This document shows, one piece after another, positions 52,472 through 61,420 of a DNA stretch of 64,000 nucleotides. The translations under genes were made by a program, and so were the position numbers. Every line of letters begins with the position of its first letter. Position 1 is the stretch's first letter. This stretch comes from Nocardia vermiculata NBRC 100427 (lineage in GTDB: Bacteria; Actinomycetota; Actinomycetes; Mycobacteriales; Mycobacteriaceae), in contig NZ_BDCA01000007.1 in assembly GCF_001613265.1 (NCBI RefSeq), positions 62,001-126,000 of the forward strand, written 5' to 3'. A model generated the notes under the pieces. The model had not been told where the DNA came from. It ran no database searches and saw only the letters and a list, made by a program, of their open reading frames with translations.

Positions 52472-54220
52472 TCAGCCGGGCGGCAGCGGCACCGGCTCCA
52501 GGATCTCCGGCCGGGGCTCCGGCGCGGCGATACGCAACGCATCGGCCGAGACATCGTCGGGCTGGGTCTGCGACCGGACCTCGGCGTCCACCCGCGCGGT
52601 GTAGGTGCTCACTTCCCGCTCGATCCGCTTCTCGTCCCAGCCGAGCACCGGCGCCACCAGGCGCGCCACCTCGTCGGCGCAATCGGCACCGCGGTGGGAG
52701 AACTCGATGGAGATGCGGGTCCGGCGCGCGAGTACATCCTCCAGATGCAACGCGCCCTCCGCCACGGCCGCGTATACCGCTTCCACCCGCAGGTAGGTCG
52801 GCGCCGCGGTGATCGGCTGCAACAGTTCCGGATCCCCCTCGGCCAGATCGAGTACGTCGGTGATCAGCGAGCCGTAGCGATCGAGCAGGTGCTCGACCCG
52901 ATACGGATGCACACCGTAGGTCTGGGCCAGCTGAGGCGTCTGATTCAGCAGGGCGAAGTAGCCGTCGGCACCCAGCAGCGGCACCTTGTCGGTGATCGAG
53001 GGCGACACCCGCTGCGGGATATCGCGGGCCGCGGCGTCCACGGCGTCGTAGGCCATCACCCGATAGGTGGTGTACTTACCTCCCGCGATGGCGACCAGAC
53101 CCGGCGCGATCCGCGCCACCGCGTGTTCTCGGGACAGTTTCGACGTCTCGTCGCTCTCTCCGGCCAGTAGTGGCCGCAGACCCGCGTACACGCCCTGGAT
53201 GTCGTCCTGGGTCAGGGGCGTGACCAGAACCTCGTTGATCCGGTCCAGCAGATAGTCGATATCGGCCTTGGTGGCCGCCGGATGCGCCAGATCCAGATTC
53301 CACTCGGTGTCGGTGGTGCCGATGATCCAATGATTACTGCCCCAGGGGATCACGAACAGTACCGAGGTCGCGGTGCGCAGGATCAGCGCCGCGTCGCTGG
53401 TGATCCGGTCCCGCGGCACCACGATGTGGACACCTTTGGACGCGCGCACGTGGAAGCGGCCGCGCACCTGGGACAGTGCCTGCAATTCGTCGGTCCACAC
53501 CCCGGTCGCGTTGATCACGACATGGCCGCGCACGTCGGTGGTGCGCCCGTCCTCGCTGTCGCGGACCTTCACCCCGACCACGCGATCGGCCTCGCGCAGG
53601 AAGTCCACGACCTGGGTGGAGGTGCGGATCACCGCGCCGTAGTGCGCGGCGGTGCGTGCCACCGTCATGGTGTGGCGGGCGTCGTCGACGACCGTGTCGT
53701 AATAGGTGACACCGCCGATCAACGCACTGCGCCGGATTCCCGGAGACAGCCGCAACGCCCCCGACCGTGTCACATGATGTTGTCCAGGAACGGATTTCGC
53801 GCCACCCATGGTGTCGTAGAGCACCAGCCCCGAAGCCACGTAGGGACGCTCCCACAGCCGGTGGGTGAGCGGGTAGAGGAAGCGCAGCGGTTTCACCAGA
53901 TGTGGGGCGAGGGTCTTGAGGCTGAGCTCACGTTCGCGTAGCGCCTCGCGGACCAGGCCGAAGTCCAACTGCTCGAGGTAGCGCAGACCGCCGTGGAACA
54001 TCTTCGACGACCGGCTCGAGGTTCCCGAGGCCAGGTCTCGGGCATCGACGAGGGCAACGTCCAGTCCGCGGGTGGCGGCGTCGAGCGCGATGCCCGCGCC
54101 CACCACACCGCCGCCGATGACCACGACATCGAAATGATTGGCGCCCAGCTTTTCCCACGCCGTGGCGCGTTGTCCGGGTCCGAGCTCGCCGGTGTGCTGA
54201 CCGTGTGACTTCTCGTTCAT
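52472..54220 (-). CDS. glpD: Glycerol-3-phosphate dehydrogenase, FAD-dependent
   Basis: A 582-residue flavoprotein that oxidises glycerol-3-phosphate to dihydroxyacetone phosphate at the membrane and feeds electrons to quinone. The FAD loop is VVVIGGGVVGAGIALDAATR (33-52). Family blocks are SRSSKMFHGGLRYLEQLDF, LYDTMGGAKSVPGQHHV, NATGVWTDEL and GGKYTTYRVMAYDAVDAA. It matches GlpD2 (Rv3302c) in length and lies near lpdA as in mycobacteria. glpK is divergent, 131 bp away, so the two genes form a glycerol locus. Confidence 0.95.
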   Translation of the reverse strand: MNEKSHGQHTGELGPGQRATAWEKLGANHFDVVVIGGGVVGAGIALDAATRGLDVALVDARDLASGTSSRSSKMFHGGLRYLEQLDFGLVREALRERELSLKTLAPHLVKPLRFLYPLTHRLWERPYVASGLVLYDTMGGAKSVPGQHHVTRSGALRLSPGIRRSALIGGVTYYDTVVDDARHTMTVARTAAHYGAVIRTSTQVVDFLREADRVVGVKVRDSEDGRTTDVRGHVVINATGVWTDELQALSQVRGRFHVRASKGVHIVVPRDRITSDAALILRTATSVLFVIPWGSNHWIIGTTDTEWNLDLAHPAATKADIDYLLDRINEVLVTPLTQDDIQGVYAGLRPLLAGESDETSKLSREHAVARIAPGLVAIAGGKYTTYRVMAYDAVDAAARDIPQRVSPSITDKVPLLGADGYFALLNQTPQLAQTYGVHPYRVEHLLDRYGSLITDVLDLAEGDPELLQPITAAPTYLRVEAVYAAVAEGALHLEDVLARRTRISIEFSHRGADCADEVARLVAPVLGWDEKRIEREVSTYTARVDAEVRSQTQPDDVSADALRIAAPEPRPEILEPVPLPPG

Positions 54221-54331
54221 CGCTCGACTTCCTCCGCACTGTTCGGTGGGATCGTCCTGCGCTACCCGTCGGTAATCCCCACCACCCTAGTCCACCTCCG
54301 AGGCGCGGCAATGTGGTGCACGGCACGTGCG

Positions 54332-54345
54332 AGGTTTAGTAACCT
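54332..54345. promoter_or_regulatory. Palindrome at glpK start
   Basis: AGGTTTAGTAACCT has perfect 5-bp arms around TAGT and ends six bases before the glpK ATG. No Shine-Dalgarno is present, so glpK mRNA is probably leaderless and this site overlaps its -10 region. It could be the operator for a glycerol repressor. Confidence 0.5.
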
Positions 54346-54351
54346 GCACGA

Positions 54352-55851
54352 ATGCAACGCTTCGTGGCCGCCATCGACCAGGGAACCACCTCGAGCCGGT
54401 GCATCGTGTTCGATCGTTCCGGGCGCATCGCGGGTCTTGCCCAACGTGAGCACGAGCAGTTGTTCCCGCGGCCGGGCTGGGTCGAACACGATGCCGGAAC
54501 CATCTGGACCAATACCGAATTCGTCATCGGCGCGGCCCTCGAGGACGCCGGTGCGAGCGCGTCCGACATCGCCGCGGTGGGGGTGACCAATCAGCGGGAG
54601 ACGACGGTGGTCTGGGACCGCACCACCGGTGAGCCGATCGCCAACGCCATCGTCTGGCAGGACACCCGCACCGCGGCATTGTGTGACCGGCTCGGTGGCG
54701 AATTCGGCGCAGGCCGCTACGCCGACCGCACCGGCCTGCCTCTGAGCACGTATTTCTCCGGCCCGAAACTGCGCTGGCTCCTCGACAACGTCTCCAGTGC
54801 CCGTGACCGCGCCGAAGCCGGTGAGCTCTGCTTCGGCACCATGGACAGCTGGATACTGTGGCAACTCACCGGGCAGCACATCACCGATGTCACCAACGCC
54901 TCGCGCACCATGCTGATGGATCTGCATACCTTGCAATGGGATTCGGAGATCTGCGCCGACTTCGACATCCCGGTCTCGATGCTGCCGCAGATCCGCAGCT
55001 CCTCCGAGGTCTATGCGGAGATCGCCACCGGACCACTCGCCGGAGTTCCCGTCGCGGGGATCCTCGGCGACCAGCAGGCCGCAACCTTCGGCCAGGCGTG
55101 CCTACTCCCGGGGGAAGCCAAGAACACCTACGGCACCGGCAATTTCATGCTGCTCAACACCGGCACCACCCCGGTGTTCAGCAAACACGGCCTGCTCACC
55201 ACGGTGTGCTATCGGCTCGGCGACGAGCCGGCGGTCTACGCCCTCGAGGGATCGATCGCGGTGACCGGATCACTGGTGCAGTGGTTACGCGACAATCTCG
55301 GCATCGTCGACTCCGCGGCGGAGATCGAATCGCTGGCCGAGACCGTGGACGACAACGGCGGCACCTATATCGTCCCGGCGTTCTCGGGTCTGTTCGCACC
55401 ACGCTGGCGGCCCGACGCCCGAGGCGTGATCACGGGGCTGACCCGCTTCGTCACCAAGGCCCATCTGGCCCGAGCTGTCTTGGAGGCCACCGCATTCCAG
55501 ACCCGCGAAGTGATCGATGCCATGCGCGCGGACGCAAAGTCCGAGGAGCTGGGAGTCGAGTTGACGACCCTGAAGGTCGACGGCGGCATGGTGGCGAACG
55601 AACTGCTCATGCAGTTCCAGGCCGATATTCTCGATGTGCCGGTGGTGTGCCCGGTGATCACCGAGACAACCGCACTGGGCGCCGCCTACGCAGCCGGGCT
55701 GGCCGTCGGGTACTGGGGCGGGACCGAGGAGATCCGCGCCAACTGGTCCGAGGACAAGGCGTGGGAACCCACCATGTCGGCGGCGGACCGCGACCGCCTC
55801 TACCGCGAATGGAACAAGGCCGTCGAGCGAACCTACGGCTGGGCCGACTGA
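54352..55851 (+). CDS. glpK: Glycerol kinase
   Basis: A 499-residue FGGY kinase that phosphorylates glycerol. It starts with [19 protein letters not shown] and shows [28 protein letters not shown] and [23 protein letters not shown], and [20 protein letters not shown]. It is divergent from glpD. In M. tuberculosis glpK lies elsewhere, so the pairing with glpD is a local difference. The absence of a ribosome site suggests a leaderless start at 54352. Confidence 0.96.
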   Translation: MQRFVAAIDQGTTSSRCIVFDRSGRIAGLAQREHEQLFPRPGWVEHDAGTIWTNTEFVIGAALEDAGASASDIAAVGVTNQRETTVVWDRTTGEPIANAIVWQDTRTAALCDRLGGEFGAGRYADRTGLPLSTYFSGPKLRWLLDNVSSARDRAEAGELCFGTMDSWILWQLTGQHITDVTNASRTMLMDLHTLQWDSEICADFDIPVSMLPQIRSSSEVYAEIATGPLAGVPVAGILGDQQAATFGQACLLPGEAKNTYGTGNFMLLNTGTTPVFSKHGLLTTVCYRLGDEPAVYALEGSIAVTGSLVQWLRDNLGIVDSAAEIESLAETVDDNGGTYIVPAFSGLFAPRWRPDARGVITGLTRFVTKAHLARAVLEATAFQTREVIDAMRADAKSEELGVELTTLKVDGGMVANELLMQFQADILDVPVVCPVITETTALGAAYAAGLAVGYWGGTEEIRANWSEDKAWEPTMSAADRDRLYREWNKAVERTYGWAD

Positions 55852-55861
55852 ACCGGGCCGG

Positions 55862-57043
55862 CTAACCGGCAGCCGCCGCGCGAGCCAGCCGATCCACTGC
55901 TTCTTCCAGCGTCGCCGCCTCGGAGGTCGTGAAGCACAGTCGCATGGAATTGCGGTAACTCTGCGACACCGCGAAGGCGGAACCCGGCACATACGCGACG
56001 CCGTGCTCCACTGCCCGGGGCAGCAGATCGGCGGTATCGGTGCCGTCGGTGAAATCGACCCAGGTGAACATGCCTCCCGCGGCGTCGGTGCTCACCACGC
56101 GGTCGCCGAATCGGGTGCGGACGGCCGAAACCAGCGCGGTCGCCCGTTCGCTGTAGATTCCGCGGACCTTGTCCAGGTGGGCGCCGAGCCAGTCCTCGTC
56201 CGCCAGCAGGTCCGCGGCGATCTGCTGGGTCAGCGCCGAACCGCACAGGTCGGCTCCCTGCTTGAGCAGTTCCACCGAACGGCAGACCACATCCGGGGCG
56301 ATCATCCAGCCGACCCGCAGCGTGGGTGCCAGCACCTTCGACGCACTCGACAGCCGAATCACATTGGGCGAGTAGGACGCCACCGATTGCGGCGACGGCC
56401 GGTCGAACCACAGCTCGCCGTACGGGTCGTCCTCCACCACCCAGAAGCCGTACCGTTCGGCCAGGGCCGCGAGGGCGCGCCGGCGCGCCGGACTCAGCGT
56501 CACCCCGCGCGGGTTGTGGAAGTTGGCGACCGTATGCACCAGGGCCGGCCGCTCACCACGCGCCAGCAATTCCTCCAGCGCGTCGATTCGCATGCCCTCC
56601 GCGTCCAGCGGCACGGCGACGATGCGCGCTCCCGCCGCGCGGAACACCTGCAACGCCCCCACGTACGCCGGATCCTCCACGACGACCAGTGCGCCCGGGT
56701 CCAGCAGGACGTCCCCCAGCAGCGACAGCGCCTGCTGCGACCCGTGGGTGACGAAAACCTCCTGCATCGGCACCGCACGGCCGAGCTGCTTCGATTCACG
56801 GACCGCCAGCACCTCGCGCAGCGGACCCCAGCCGGCCGACTCGGTGTACTGCAGCCGGGTCCGATCGGCGAGCGCGGACTCGGCGGCGCGGGCGATCGCG
56901 TCGCGGGGCATGAACTGCTCGTCCGGCAGTCCGCCGGCCAGGCTGATGATGTCCGGACGTGCGGTCAACTTCAGCAGATCGCGGATCGCCGAACTCTGCA
57001 GCCCGTCCAGCCGACGGGACAGCGGTGGAGTTTGCGGCGACAT
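55862..57043 (-). CDS. PLP-dependent aminotransferase (fold type I, LysN/2-aminoadipate-like)
   Basis: A 393-residue class-I/II aminotransferase. The Schiff-base Lys is in LSSASKVLAPTLRVGW, and LAGGLPDEQFMP and FHNPRGVTLSPARRRAL belong to the MocR-like catalytic/LysN group. There is no fused HTH. It likely uses 2-aminoadipate, kynurenine or aromatic/branched substrates; a link with aminoadipate made by lat-pcd 11 kb away is possible but inferred. ATG 57043 with GGAGG five bases before is clearly better than the upstream 57076. Confidence 0.88.
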   Translation of the reverse strand: MSPQTPPLSRRLDGLQSSAIRDLLKLTARPDIISLAGGLPDEQFMPRDAIARAAESALADRTRLQYTESAGWGPLREVLAVRESKQLGRAVPMQEVFVTHGSQQALSLLGDVLLDPGALVVVEDPAYVGALQVFRAAGARIVAVPLDAEGMRIDALEELLARGERPALVHTVANFHNPRGVTLSPARRRALAALAERYGFWVVEDDPYGELWFDRPSPQSVASYSPNVIRLSSASKVLAPTLRVGWMIAPDVVCRSVELLKQGADLCGSALTQQIAADLLADEDWLGAHLDKVRGIYSERATALVSAVRTRFGDRVVSTDAAGGMFTWVDFTDGTDTADLLPRAVEHGVAYVPGSAFAVSQSYRNSMRLCFTTSEAATLEEAVDRLARAAAAG

Positions 57044-57111
57044 GGAGACCTCCGGACGAGAGCGGGTTACCTCCACTTTCGCACAAAGATATCCAGAATC
57101 TGAACTTATAT

Positions 57112-57126
57112 TCTCACAGTGTGAGA
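57112..57126. promoter_or_regulatory. 15-bp palindrome upstream of the aminotransferase
   Basis: TCTCACAGTGTGAGA is perfect with a central G, 69 bases upstream of the aminotransferase start and just beyond the stop of the next upstream gene. It sits in an AT-rich stretch, consistent with an operator. Confidence 0.55.
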
Positions 57127-57127
57127 T

Positions 57128-58348
57128 TTAGAACGATTGGATCAGCTGGATGAGATTCCGGCCTCCCTGATTCACCGTCGTGATCACTTCCAGATACACC
57201 GACTTGGTCCCGTCCGGGTGCTGCTCGGTGACCTCGACGTTGTACTGGTTCGGCGTGGTCGGCGCAATCCGCAAACAGTAGGTGGTACCGGACGGAATGT
57301 GCTGGTCGATGGTCTGCTGCAGTTCCGTCGGCGGCTGCACATTCGCGCCCGGCGCGACGAAGGTGTGCACCTTCTCCGCGCTCCGCTCGGTGTAATAGGC
57401 GTGCTGATAGCCGAAGATGGCGTTCGCACCGCTGGTGGTGTCGCCGGGGCCGTTGCCGTAGGTGAGGGTGCCTTCAGTGCGGGCCACACAGTCGATCGCG
57501 TCCACCGTGCCGGCGCCCCCGTTCTTCGGATCCACGGGATCGTCGCTGCCGCCGCCACGGGTGGCGAACACCACTACCAGCGCCAGCGCGACCACCAGCA
57601 CGGCCGCCGCGGCGATACCGCCCAGCAGCACTCCCTTGTTGCGCTGTGGTTCGTCCTCACCGGAGGTCGCGGCCGGGCGCGGCGGTGACAACTTCTTGGC
57701 GAGCTCGTCGTCGTCCCACAACGACCCCGAGGAAGACCCCGATGCACTCCCCCTCGACTCGGATCCGGCACGCGGCACCGCGAGCTTCTTCGCCAGCTCG
57801 TCGTCGTCCCACAGCGAGCCGGACGATTCCCGGGCCGGCGCGGACGTCGGCGGCGCCGGTGGATATCCCCCGTCATCGGTATGCCACCAGGACCCCTCGT
57901 CCGCGGCAGTGTCGGGCGCAGACGCCGAGTACCGCACGGTCTCCGAGGAGTCGGCACGGCGGGAGTCGGCACCGCGCGCCTGATCGGATGCGGGAGCGCG
58001 GCGGGTGTCGGGCGCCGGCGCATGCGAGGACTCGGGAGCACGGGACGATTCCCGAGCCCCCTGGGGAGGTGCGGATTCCGGTGCCCGCGGAGATTCCGGA
58101 CGGCTGCCGGCATCCGGCGCCGCGGACGGATCCGGCGCGCGATATTGATCCCGGGGAGCGGCGGCGTCGGCCGGCTGCCAGCCGAGCGTCGGCCGTTCCG
58201 GCTCGCCCACCGGGGACCAGCCGATGGACCCCATATCGTCGGCACCGGTCGGGGGCCCGAAGTCGTTCAGCGGTGGTCCGAATCCGGAAACCGGCGGGCC
58301 GAACTCCGACTCGCTCTCGTCCCGGCCCTTATCGTCGCCGGAAGTCAT
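57128..58348 (-). CDS. Membrane protein with repeated WDDDELAKKL motif
   Basis: A 406-residue protein from ATG 58348 after GGAAGGAACGG. About 238 hydrophilic residues come first: three FGPP repeats (about 16-33), an Arg/Ser/Pro-rich region, and two exact copies of SSGSLWDDDELAKKL (about 175-189 and 206-220). One membrane helix follows (about 239-263), then an outer domain with Cys287 and Cys358, likely disulfide-linked (AIDCVARTEGTL and TTYCLRIAPTTP). The layout resembles an anchored surface sensor or adaptor. I do not recognise a named domain. It follows the secreted Pro/Gln-rich gene, behind a terminator hairpin. Confidence 0.7.
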   Translation of the reverse strand: MTSGDDKGRDESESEFGPPVSGFGPPLNDFGPPTGADDMGSIGWSPVGEPERPTLGWQPADAAAPRDQYRAPDPSAAPDAGSRPESPRAPESAPPQGARESSRAPESSHAPAPDTRRAPASDQARGADSRRADSSETVRYSASAPDTAADEGSWWHTDDGGYPPAPPTSAPARESSGSLWDDDELAKKLAVPRAGSESRGSASGSSSGSLWDDDELAKKLSPPRPAATSGEDEPQRNKGVLLGGIAAAAVLVVALALVVVFATRGGGSDDPVDPKNGGAGTVDAIDCVARTEGTLTYGNGPGDTTSGANAIFGYQHAYYTERSAEKVHTFVAPGANVQPPTELQQTIDQHIPSGTTYCLRIAPTTPNQYNVEVTEQHPDGTKSVYLEVITTVNQGGRNLIQLIQSF

Positions 58349-58375
58349 CACCCGTTCCTTCCCCGAGACACACGC

Positions 58376-58403
58376 GTGGGGCGGTCGTGAACGACCGCCC
58401 CAC
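58376..58403 (-). terminator. Terminator hairpin between the two envelope-protein genes
   Basis: GTGGGGCGGTCGT and ACGACCGCCCCAC are perfect 13-bp arms separated by GA, 19 bases past the stop of the secreted-protein gene. It should limit read-through into the WDDDELAKKL gene. Confidence 0.8.
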
Positions 58404-58421
58404 CCGTAGATTCAGTCTGAA

Positions 58422-59534
58422 TCAGTACTGGACCGTGCCACCCCACTGAGTGGTCGCACCGCCGACATTCACCGTCTGCGGGGCGACATCACCCTGCGGG
58501 AGTCTACCAACCTGGGCGGCCGCATCCAGCGCGGCAGCGCCACCCGGCTGCTGCTTGATCCAGCCCTCGACCGCCGCCTTCGCCGCATTGGGCGCGGTGG
58601 TGTCGACGTAGTTCTCCGACTTCAGGTCGTCGAACCCGGTGACGTGGGTGTACGAGGTGACCTTGATCTTGTTGGCCTCGACGAACTCCAGTGACACACC
58701 GGCGTCACCGACCCCGTCCGGGGTGCTGTAGCCGACCGTGCCGACATAACCGTCGAGGTTGCTGAAGTGGTGCGTGTTGGCCACGTAGCCCGGCAGCAGC
58801 GCACCGCCGTCGATGTTCGCGCCGGCCTCGGAGTGCGGACCGTTCATCTGCACGACCGGAGCGGCCGGCGCGGAATCCAGGCTCGGCGACGTCCAGCGTG
58901 CCTGCTGATCGGCGTCGTTGCCGCCCTGCTGACCGCGCAGCGTGTCCATCTGGCTTTCGTCCTGCGAGCGGTCCGGGGCGACCACCGTGAGGTCGGGATC
59001 CTGGTCCGGCTTCAACTGGTCGGTGCTCGGATCCCGATCGGGCTGGGTGGGGTGGTGCCCGTCCGGAATGATCGCCGGCTGTACCTTGCCTTCCTGGCCC
59101 GGCACCGGCAGCGGAGCGACACGCGGGGTGGTGACACCGGGCTGCGTCGGCGAGGCCAGCTTTTCGTCCGGCTTCGGCGCGTTCTCGTTCGGGTTCGTCA
59201 CGCCCGGCTGCGGGGTGGTCACACCCGGTTGGCTCGGCGTGGAGGCACCCGGCTGATTCGGCTCGGTGACCCCGGGCTGCGAATTACCGTCGCGCTCCTG
59301 GCCGTCGCGCTGCTTGTCCTGCTGATCCTGACCGTCGCGAGGGGCAGTACCGTCCGGCGACGGAGCGTCGTTCGTCGCACCCGGCTGGGCAGGAGTGGTC
59401 GGCACATTCGGCTGCTCGATCGGTGCCGCCCCCGCGGTCCCCGACGACAGAATCGCTACAGCAGCCGCGGCTGCCAGCGGCAACGAGGTGGTAGCCATCG
59501 CACGCGGCGCCCGACTCGGCTTACGATGTTTCAC
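58422..59534 (-). CDS. Secreted Pro/Gln-rich protein of unknown function
   Basis: A 370-residue protein from GTG 59534. The N-terminal signal peptide has a basic start (VKHRKPSRAPR), a hydrophobic core (LPLAAAAAVAILSSGTAGA), and a signal peptidase site AGA-AP at about 37. A low-complexity stretch (about 40-230) carries imperfect QPGVTxP repeats and many Asp/Gln residues. The C-terminal region (about 230-370) is more ordered, containing LEFVEANKIKVTSYTHVTGF. I do not know the fold. It is likely exported to the cell wall. A near-perfect 21-bp palindrome lies 95 bases upstream. Confidence 0.72.
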   Translation of the reverse strand: MKHRKPSRAPRAMATTSLPLAAAAAVAILSSGTAGAAPIEQPNVPTTPAQPGATNDAPSPDGTAPRDGQDQQDKQRDGQERDGNSQPGVTEPNQPGASTPSQPGVTTPQPGVTNPNENAPKPDEKLASPTQPGVTTPRVAPLPVPGQEGKVQPAIIPDGHHPTQPDRDPSTDQLKPDQDPDLTVVAPDRSQDESQMDTLRGQQGGNDADQQARWTSPSLDSAPAAPVVQMNGPHSEAGANIDGGALLPGYVANTHHFSNLDGYVGTVGYSTPDGVGDAGVSLEFVEANKIKVTSYTHVTGFDDLKSENYVDTTAPNAAKAAVEGWIKQQPGGAAALDAAAQVGRLPQGDVAPQTVNVGGATTQWGGTVQY

Positions 59535-59628
59535 TGTCTCGCAATCCCTTTCCCGAGCCCGGCCAGAACCACCGGCCGGTGAATACCGCCCGACGGGGCC
59601 GTCTCCATCACTGCCCTCATCGATATCC

Positions 59629-59649
59629 GTACCACATGGCATGTGGCAC
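59629..59649. promoter_or_regulatory. 21-bp palindrome upstream of the secreted protein
   Basis: GTACCACATGGCATGTGGCAC pairs fully except for one position; the core CCACATGGCATGTGG is a perfect 15-bp palindrome. It lies between lpdA's 3' end and the start of the secreted-protein gene, so it likely controls the latter. Confidence 0.7.
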
Positions 59650-59777
59650 AGAGCTGCTCGTGGATTCCCAGCCCGGGAAAGCTGCATCCCCCCGTGCGTG
59701 AACCAACCAACCGCCCACAAATGACATCTCTGCCGGAAGTGAACCACAGGAACGCATTTCCGGCAACACGAAGCGGA

Positions 59778-61181
59778 TCAGTCCAGATCGTCGTGACGCA
59801 TCAACTGACGGGCGGCTTCGGTGATCGAGCCGGACAGCGACGGGTACACCGAGAAGGTCTGCGCCAGGTCGTTGACCGTCAGGTTGTTCTGCACCGCCAT
59901 GGCTATCGGCAGGATGAGTTCGGAGGCAATGGGAGCCACCACCACGCCACCGATCACCACACCGGTCGCCGGACGGCAGAAGATCTTGACGAAGCCGCGG
60001 CGCAGCCCCGACATCTTGGCCCGCGGATTGGTATTGAGCGGCAGCATCACCGTGCGAGCGGGAACGTCACCGTTGTCGATCGCGGTCTGGCTGACACCCA
60101 CCGTGGCGATCTCGGGGCGAGTGAACACCGCCGAGGCGACGGTCTTCAGCCGGATCGGCTGCACCCCTTCACCCAGTGCGTGGTACATCGCGATGCGCCC
60201 CTGCATCGCCGCGACCGATGCCAGCGGCAGCAGGCCGGTGCAGTCGCCGGCGGCGTAGATGCCGGGCACCGGGGTCCGCGACACCCGGTCCACCCGCAGA
60301 TAGCCGCTGCGATCGAGCGCGATACCGATCCGCTCCAGGCCCAGATCCTGAGTGTTGGGGGTGGATCCGACCGTCATCAGCGCATGGGAACCGGTGACCG
60401 TGCGCCCGTCGGACAGTTTCACCACCACCCCGTCGGCGGTGCGCTCGACAGCGTCGGCACGCGCCTGTTTCACCAGCTCCACCCCGCGTTCGGCGAGGGC
60501 TTCCTCGAGCACGAGGGCCGCGTCGGCGTCCTCGCCGGGCATCATCCGATCCCGGCTGGACACCAGTTTCACCTTGACGCCCATTTCGGTGTAGGCGGAG
60601 ACGAATTCGGCGCCGGTCACACCGGAGCCCACCACCACCAGGGTTTCCGGCAAGTGCTCCAGGTCGTAGAGCTGGCGCCAGGTGAGGATCCGCTCGCCGT
60701 CGGGTTCGGCGCCGCGCAGCACGCGCGGGCTGGCGCCGGTGGCGATCAGCACCACTTCGGCCTCCATCACCCGTTCGCTGCCGTCGGACAATGTGGCCCG
60801 CACCAAATGTGTGGCCAGACCCGCGATCTGGTCGATCAACTGCCCGCGCCCGTTGAGGATGGTGACCCCGGCGGCTTGCAGCTTGGAACGAATATCGGAG
60901 GACTGCGCCTGCGCGAGCGCCTTCACCCGGGAATGCACTTCCGACGGCCGCACCTGTGCCTGTGCCAGGTGCAGCGTAATACCGAGGTCACGAGCGCGGC
61001 GCAGATCGGTGCGTACCCCGGTGGAGGCGATGAAGGTTTTGGACGGAACACAGTCCCACAGCACACACGCGCCACCGATACCGTCGGAGTCGATCACCGT
61101 GACCGTGGCTCCGTGCTGGGCCGCCACCAACGCCGCCTCGTAGCCGGCGGGGCCGCCCCCGATGATTGCAATGCGGGTCAT
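59778..61181 (-). CDS. lpdA: Flavoprotein disulfide-reductase family protein LpdA
   Basis: A 467-residue FAD/NAD-binding protein. IGGGPAGYEAALVAAQHGA binds FAD; VVVGSGVTGAEFVSAYTEMG binds NAD(P)H; GIYAAGDCTGLLPLASVAA closes the FAD site. The active-site loop GGACVLWDCVPSK has a full CX4C pair. The C-terminal His-Glu dyad of true lipoamide dehydrogenases is not seen (ends ARQLMRHDDLD), so E3 activity is unlikely. The M. tuberculosis orthologue Rv3303c reduces quinones and lies next to glpD2. Here glpD and lpdA are separated by four genes. Confidence 0.93.
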   Translation of the reverse strand: MTRIAIIGGGPAGYEAALVAAQHGATVTVIDSDGIGGACVLWDCVPSKTFIASTGVRTDLRRARDLGITLHLAQAQVRPSEVHSRVKALAQAQSSDIRSKLQAAGVTILNGRGQLIDQIAGLATHLVRATLSDGSERVMEAEVVLIATGASPRVLRGAEPDGERILTWRQLYDLEHLPETLVVVGSGVTGAEFVSAYTEMGVKVKLVSSRDRMMPGEDADAALVLEEALAERGVELVKQARADAVERTADGVVVKLSDGRTVTGSHALMTVGSTPNTQDLGLERIGIALDRSGYLRVDRVSRTPVPGIYAAGDCTGLLPLASVAAMQGRIAMYHALGEGVQPIRLKTVASAVFTRPEIATVGVSQTAIDNGDVPARTVMLPLNTNPRAKMSGLRRGFVKIFCRPATGVVIGGVVVAPIASELILPIAMAVQNNLTVNDLAQTFSVYPSLSGSITEAARQLMRHDDLD

Positions 61182-61420
61182 GTGTACCTCCGCTATCGAG
61201 CCGTGCGACCGGGATCTCCGGCACTGCTGTCAACGTTATCGGTCCTGCTCCTCACAGTTTTGATCGCGTAGTGGGTGAGGTTGTGCGTGTCACTGCCGGT
61301 GGTGCGCACCTCCCCACGCACGCCACTGCGGTCATACCCGGAATCGGCCACAATCGACAGCTTCGGCCTGTTCGGGGCCGGATCGAAACAAGCACTCCGT
61401 ACATTCGATACTCTTGCCTG

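Noticed and set aside
59778..61181. LpdA as the missing E3 of the bkd complex
   Set aside because: It lacks the C-terminal His-Glu catalytic dyad of lipoamide dehydrogenases and matches the LpdA quinone-reductase group.
59643..61271. 542-codon forward frame opposite lpdA
   Set aside because: Shadow of LpdA; composition rich in His, Arg and Gly.
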